DNA of 17,164 nucleotides from assembly GCA_002298785.1 (NCBI GenBank), contig DBMR01000051.1, forward strand, positions 1 through 17,164, read 5' to 3'. Position numbers and translations under genes: made by a program. Below, piece after piece: positions 14,626 to 17,164 of this stretch. This DNA is from Verrucomicrobia subdivision 3 bacterium UBA693. Lineage in GTDB: Bacteria > Verrucomicrobiota > Verrucomicrobiia > Limisphaerales > UBA8199. The notes under the pieces are model-generated. The model was not told the DNA's origin, ran no database searches, and saw only the letters and a program-made list of their open reading frames with translations. How positions within the stretch are numbered: position 1 is the first letter of the stretch; each line of letters opens with the position of its first letter.

Positions 14626-14637
14626 TAAGGAAGTTAG
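14626..14637 (-). repeat. Right terminal inverted repeat of the insertion sequence
   Basis: TAAGGAAGTTAG on the plus strand, the reverse complement of 12823-12834. Confidence 0.9.
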
Positions 14638-14643
14638 GCTAAC
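14638..14643. repeat. Target-site duplication, right copy
   Basis: GCTAAC directly after the right terminal inverted repeat, identical to 12817-12822. It lies 2 bases before the stop codon of the phosphoesterase gene. Confidence 0.85.
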
Positions 14644-14645
14644 TG

Positions 14646-15896
14646 TCAGCGCGCGCGATGGCTGGTGGGTTGGTAAATCTCGTCGAACACTTCCTGGTTT
14701 TCGTTGATTGCCAGAATGTGGCGTGCTTCGGGATAAAGGGTGACGAGATAGAAATGGCGCACCGGACCGCCGCGGGCGATGTACCAGCGAGGTTGTTTAG
14801 GATCGGGGGTACGGAGGTTCACGCCCCAGGCGCCATCGCCGAGGTAAGTAATCCCGCGCGGATCGACTTTGTTGTTGCGGAGCGGCAGAGTGCGTTTGTA
14901 GGCGTGATCGTGATTTTCGAAAACGGTTTTGACTCCGTATCGTTCGAACAGGGGGCACCAGTTCTGCCGGATGCTCTGCGAGATATCACCGTTTTCACCT
15001 CCGTTTTCCGGCCGCACCGAAGGGTAGGCAGGGATGTGATATACCGGGAAGAGGTGCGGCACTCGGCGGCGGGAAGCCAGGTTTTTGCGGAGCCAGTCGG
15101 TCTGCGTCCCGGCGACAGGCCGGGTGTGAGAGGAGTCGAGGAGGAACAGGCTAAGATAATTCCCGAAATCGAGACAGTTGTAGCCTTGAGGCCCCGGCAT
15201 GGGAAACAGTGTGTAAAAGGAGGAAGCCTGCTCGGGAGTCTGATGCCAGGAACCTCGGACTTCATGGTTGCCGATCGAAACCAGCAGTGGAACCAGTCGG
15301 CCATCCGGAGTTCGCGCTTTGGCTTTCCAGGATTCAAAATAGGTGTCCCAGCGCTCCATCTTCTCGGGCTTGTCCTTGTCGCCAGCGTAGGCCAAATCGC
15401 CACCAATGACGACGAATAGCGGATCAAATTTGCCCGCCAATTCGTTCATCGCGTCCATCCATTTGCGCTCGTGATAAACGTCCCCGCCGCTAATGAAGCG
15501 TACCGGACGCGACAAATCCGCGGGCGCCGTCCGGAATTTGAATCTCCGTTCGCCCGGCCAAAAGCAGAACTCGTAGTCGGTGGCCGGTTGCAGTCCCGTC
15601 AATTCCGCGATCTGGACGATGCGGACGGTTCCCGCCAGCGGGCGGCTGTAACCAAGTTGTGTGAGCCAGTTGGTGGGGCCGCCCAGAGGACGATAAAAAA
15701 CCTGCGGATTCGCCTCGTCCAACGTGTGCCAGCAGACTGTCATAGTGCGGGCCGGATCGCGTTGCCAGGTTAAATACAACGCGGGCGGATCGAAGGTACT
15801 GTTTTGCGCCGCCAGCGGCGACGTCATGATCACCAGGAGAAACAGACTCCAGACCACCTGAACAAGCATGGCCATGGAGTTTATTTTCCGCAGCAT
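14646..15896 (-). CDS. Secreted purple-acid-phosphatase-like metallophosphoesterase
   Basis: 416 residues. Residues 1-31 form a Sec signal peptide with a basic start (MLRK), a hydrophobic core and an AAQ cleavage region. Residues 36-125 look like the fibronectin-type domain that precedes the catalytic domain in purple acid phosphatases (TMTVCWHT, LTGLQPATDYEF). The catalytic domain has the expected set of seven metal ligands: Asp139 (GGDVY), Asp167 and Tyr170 (GGDLAYAGD), Asn210 (GNHE), His287 (YHIP), and His329 and His331 (NHDHAYKR). It probably hydrolyses phosphate monoesters or diesters outside the cytoplasm; substrate unknown. The chosen ATG overlaps the end of secA by 16 bases. A second ATG at 15875 avoids the overlap but loses the basic residues of the signal. 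It ends convergently to the insertion sequence. Confidence 0.88.
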   Translation of the reverse strand: MLRKINSMAMLVQVVWSLFLLVIMTSPLAAQNSTFDPPALYLTWQRDPARTMTVCWHTLDEANPQVFYRPLGGPTNWLTQLGYSRPLAGTVRIVQIAELTGLQPATDYEFCFWPGERRFKFRTAPADLSRPVRFISGGDVYHERKWMDAMNELAGKFDPLFVVIGGDLAYAGDKDKPEKMERWDTYFESWKAKARTPDGRLVPLLVSIGNHEVRGSWHQTPEQASSFYTLFPMPGPQGYNCLDFGNYLSLFLLDSSHTRPVAGTQTDWLRKNLASRRRVPHLFPVYHIPAYPSVRPENGGENGDISQSIRQNWCPLFERYGVKTVFENHDHAYKRTLPLRNNKVDPRGITYLGDGAWGVNLRTPDPKQPRWYIARGGPVRHFYLVTLYPEARHILAINENQEVFDEIYQPTSHRAR

Positions 15897-17164
15897 TGTT
15901 TGTATTTCTTTCCGCTACCGCAGGGGCACGGATCGTTACGTCCCACCTTTGGTCCGGAGCGTACCGGGCGCGCTTTCTCCACGGCATCGGCGGCTTGGCT
16001 CACAATGTCGCTGGGCCGGGGTTCGCCCGGTTCGGGAGCCTGGGCCGGGGCGGCTGCCCCTCCAGATGCTCCGCCTCCGAAAGCACTCGCGGATTGGTGA
16101 TAGGTGTGCTGCGGCACGTTGCGCAGGAAATTCTCAAACGCCATCAGGCTCGAGGCGCTGCGGAAAATGTTGTGGCAGATCTCGGTCTTGATGCTGACCA
16201 TCAACTCTTCAAAAATCTTGTACGCCTCCGCCTTGTATTCGATCAGCGGATCACGCTGGCCGTGGGCCCGCAGACCGATGCTGTAACGCAGGCTGTCCAT
16301 CTCATAGAGGTGCTCCTGCCACAGCTTATCAATGGCACTGAGGATGGTGTACCGCTCGACTTCGCGCAGCGCATCGGGATTCTCGAAACTGATCTTGAGT
16401 TCGTAAGCTTTGCGGACGGCCTCCAAAATGAAGACGCATACGGCGAACTGCGCCGCGCTCAGCCCATCGTAAGTTGATCCCGTCGTGGGCGCTTCGGTGC
16501 CCGCCTCGGCAGCCTTGAGAATTTCCGATTCCGGCAGACCCAGCGGGAAGTTCAGGTTCACCCAATCTGCGAGCGCCCGCACTTTCCACTGGTGGAAGTC
16601 ATTCTCCCCGGTCGTATTCTGTGTGACCTTCTGGATGATCACTTCCTCCATCACGTCCATGAGGCGATCACGGACATCGATGCCGTGGATGATCTCATTG
16701 CGGAAGCCATAAATGACTTCACGCTGCTTATTCATCACATCGTCGTACTCGAGCGTGCGTTTGCGGATCTGGAAGTTGTGCTGTTCCACGCGCTTTTGCG
16801 CCTGCTCGATTGAGCGGTTGAGCAGGGGATGCTCCAATTCCTGACCTTCCTCCAGCCCCATCCGCTCCATCAGCTTAACAATTTTGTCCGAGCCGAACAA
16901 CCGCATCAGGTCGTCCTCCAAGCCGATGAAGAAATGCGACGAGCCGGGGTCGCCCTGGCGCGCGCAGCGTCCGCGCAATTGCCGGTCGATGCGGCGGGCC
17001 TCGTGCCGCTCGGTGCCGATTACATGCAGCCCGCCGAGTTCGGGCACCTCGGGACCGAGTTTGATATCGGTGCCGCGTCCCGCCATGTTGGTGGCGATGG
17101 TCAGCATCCCCTTGCGCCCCGCCTGGGCGACGATCTCGGCCTCCCGCTCGTGCTGCTTGGCGTT
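15881..17164 (-). CDS. secA: Protein translocase ATPase SecA, C-terminal part
   Basis: 427 codons of the 3' part are present; the gene continues past the right edge, so the in-frame Met at 17107 is internal and not the start. SecA is the ATP-driven motor that pushes secretory proteins through SecYEG. The visible part begins inside the second nucleotide-binding domain (NAKQHEREAEIVAQAGRKG, then NMAGRGTDIKLGPE) and carries helicase motif VI as QLRGRCARQGDPGSS, where RSGRQGD is more usual. The helical scaffold and wing domains follow (LEYDDVMNKQREVIYGFR, DKLWQEHLYEMDSLR, GLRAHGQRDPLIEYKAEAY). A Gly/Ala/Pro-rich linker leads to the zinc-binding tail DPCPCGSGKKYKQCC, used for SecB or ribosome contact. 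The stop overlaps the start of the phosphoesterase gene. Confidence 0.97.
   Translation of the reverse strand, partial: NAKQHEREAEIVAQAGRKGMLTIATNMAGRGTDIKLGPEVPELGGLHVIGTERHEARRIDRQLRGRCARQGDPGSSHFFIGLEDDLMRLFGSDKIVKLMERMGLEEGQELEHPLLNRSIEQAQKRVEQHNFQIRKRTLEYDDVMNKQREVIYGFRNEIIHGIDVRDRLMDVMEEVIIQKVTQNTTGENDFHQWKVRALADWVNLNFPLGLPESEILKAAEAGTEAPTTGSTYDGLSAAQFAVCVFILEAVRKAYELKISFENPDALREVERYTILSAIDKLWQEHLYEMDSLRYSIGLRAHGQRDPLIEYKAEAYKIFEELMVSIKTEICHNIFRSASSLMAFENFLRNVPQHTYHQSASAFGGGASGGAAAPAQAPEPGEPRPSDIVSQAADAVEKARPVRSGPKVGRNDPCPCGSGKKYKQCCGK

Larger units (their letters stand above)
12823..14637 (+). mobile_element. Intact IS1634-like insertion sequence
   Basis: 1815 bases, bounded by a perfect 12-bp terminal inverted repeat, CTAACTTCCTTA at 12823-12834 and its reverse complement at 14626-14637. 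Beyond position 12 the ends share only scattered bases. Flanking it is a 6-bp direct repeat GCTAAC (12817-12822 and 14638-14643), the size expected for the IS1634 family (IS4 superfamily). One transposase gene fills nearly all of it, preceded by a 132-base leader that is markedly AT-richer than the gene. The intact ends, target duplication and open reading frame point to a recent and possibly still active insertion. Confidence 0.9.

Noticed and set aside
1..17164. CRISPR array, prophage, toxin-antitoxin or defence genes
   Set aside because: No regularly spaced repeats, and no genes of these classes were recognised on either strand.

Overview
The window reads as a piece of a GC-rich bacterial chromosome. 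The best guess is the PVC superphylum, probably Verrucomicrobiota. That guess rests on the mix of Tat-exported Gfo/Idh/MocA oxidoreductases, ThuA-like proteins and exported phosphoesterases, plus the SecA variant at the right edge. No rRNA or other phylogenetic marker is present, so the lineage is an inference.

Region 1 (1-9451, all minus strand, transcribed right to left) is a compact operon. In transcription order it encodes a biotin-dependent carboxyltransferase of the pyruvate/oxaloacetate type (transcarboxylase 5S / OadA-like), both subunits of methylmalonyl-CoA mutase, the MeaB-type G-protein chaperone, methylmalonyl-CoA epimerase, a PccB/MmdA/12S-type acyl-CoA carboxyltransferase, a small soluble protein, and the start of a separate biotin carrier protein cut by the left edge. 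Together these cover the succinyl-CoA to (R)-methylmalonyl-CoA to (S)-methylmalonyl-CoA to propionyl-CoA arm. The separate 12S-, 5S- and 1.3S-like parts suggest methylmalonyl-CoA:pyruvate transcarboxylase (Wood-Werkman cycle, propionate formation). A sodium-pumping decarboxylase or a propionyl-CoA carboxylase cannot be excluded because the left neighbours are missing. Mutase subunits and MeaB are joined by TGATG stop/start overlaps.

Region 2 (9452-10647) starts with rex, a NADH/NAD+-sensing repressor gene immediately upstream of the operon on the same strand. A perfect TATAAT lies just past the rex stop, and TTGTTGA/TTCACAA-type half-sites lie at the operon start and upstream of rex. Rex is therefore a good candidate regulator of the operon. 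The following gap of about 480 bases holds a probable rex promoter with operator-like repeats and a large GC-rich imperfect hairpin.

Region 3 (10648-12792, plus strand) holds a Tat-exported Gfo/Idh/MocA oxidoreductase followed 21 bases later by a secreted ThuA-like protein. They are probably one transcription unit for an extracytoplasmic sugar-related function.

Region 4 (12817-14643) is an intact IS1634-like insertion sequence of 1815 bases, with 12-bp perfect terminal inverted repeats and a 6-bp GCTAAC target duplication. It sits in a gap of about 32 bases between two convergent genes.

Region 5 (14646-17164, minus strand) holds a secreted purple-acid-phosphatase-like metallophosphoesterase overlapping the end of secA. 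SecA is represented by its C-terminal 427 residues and runs off the right edge.

No tRNA, rRNA or CRISPR array was recognised. Nothing here is a wholly unfamiliar system. The most unusual items are the split-domain signature in the 5S-like protein, the soluble subunit-like protein in the operon, the possible Rex control, and the structured leader upstream of the oxidoreductase gene.
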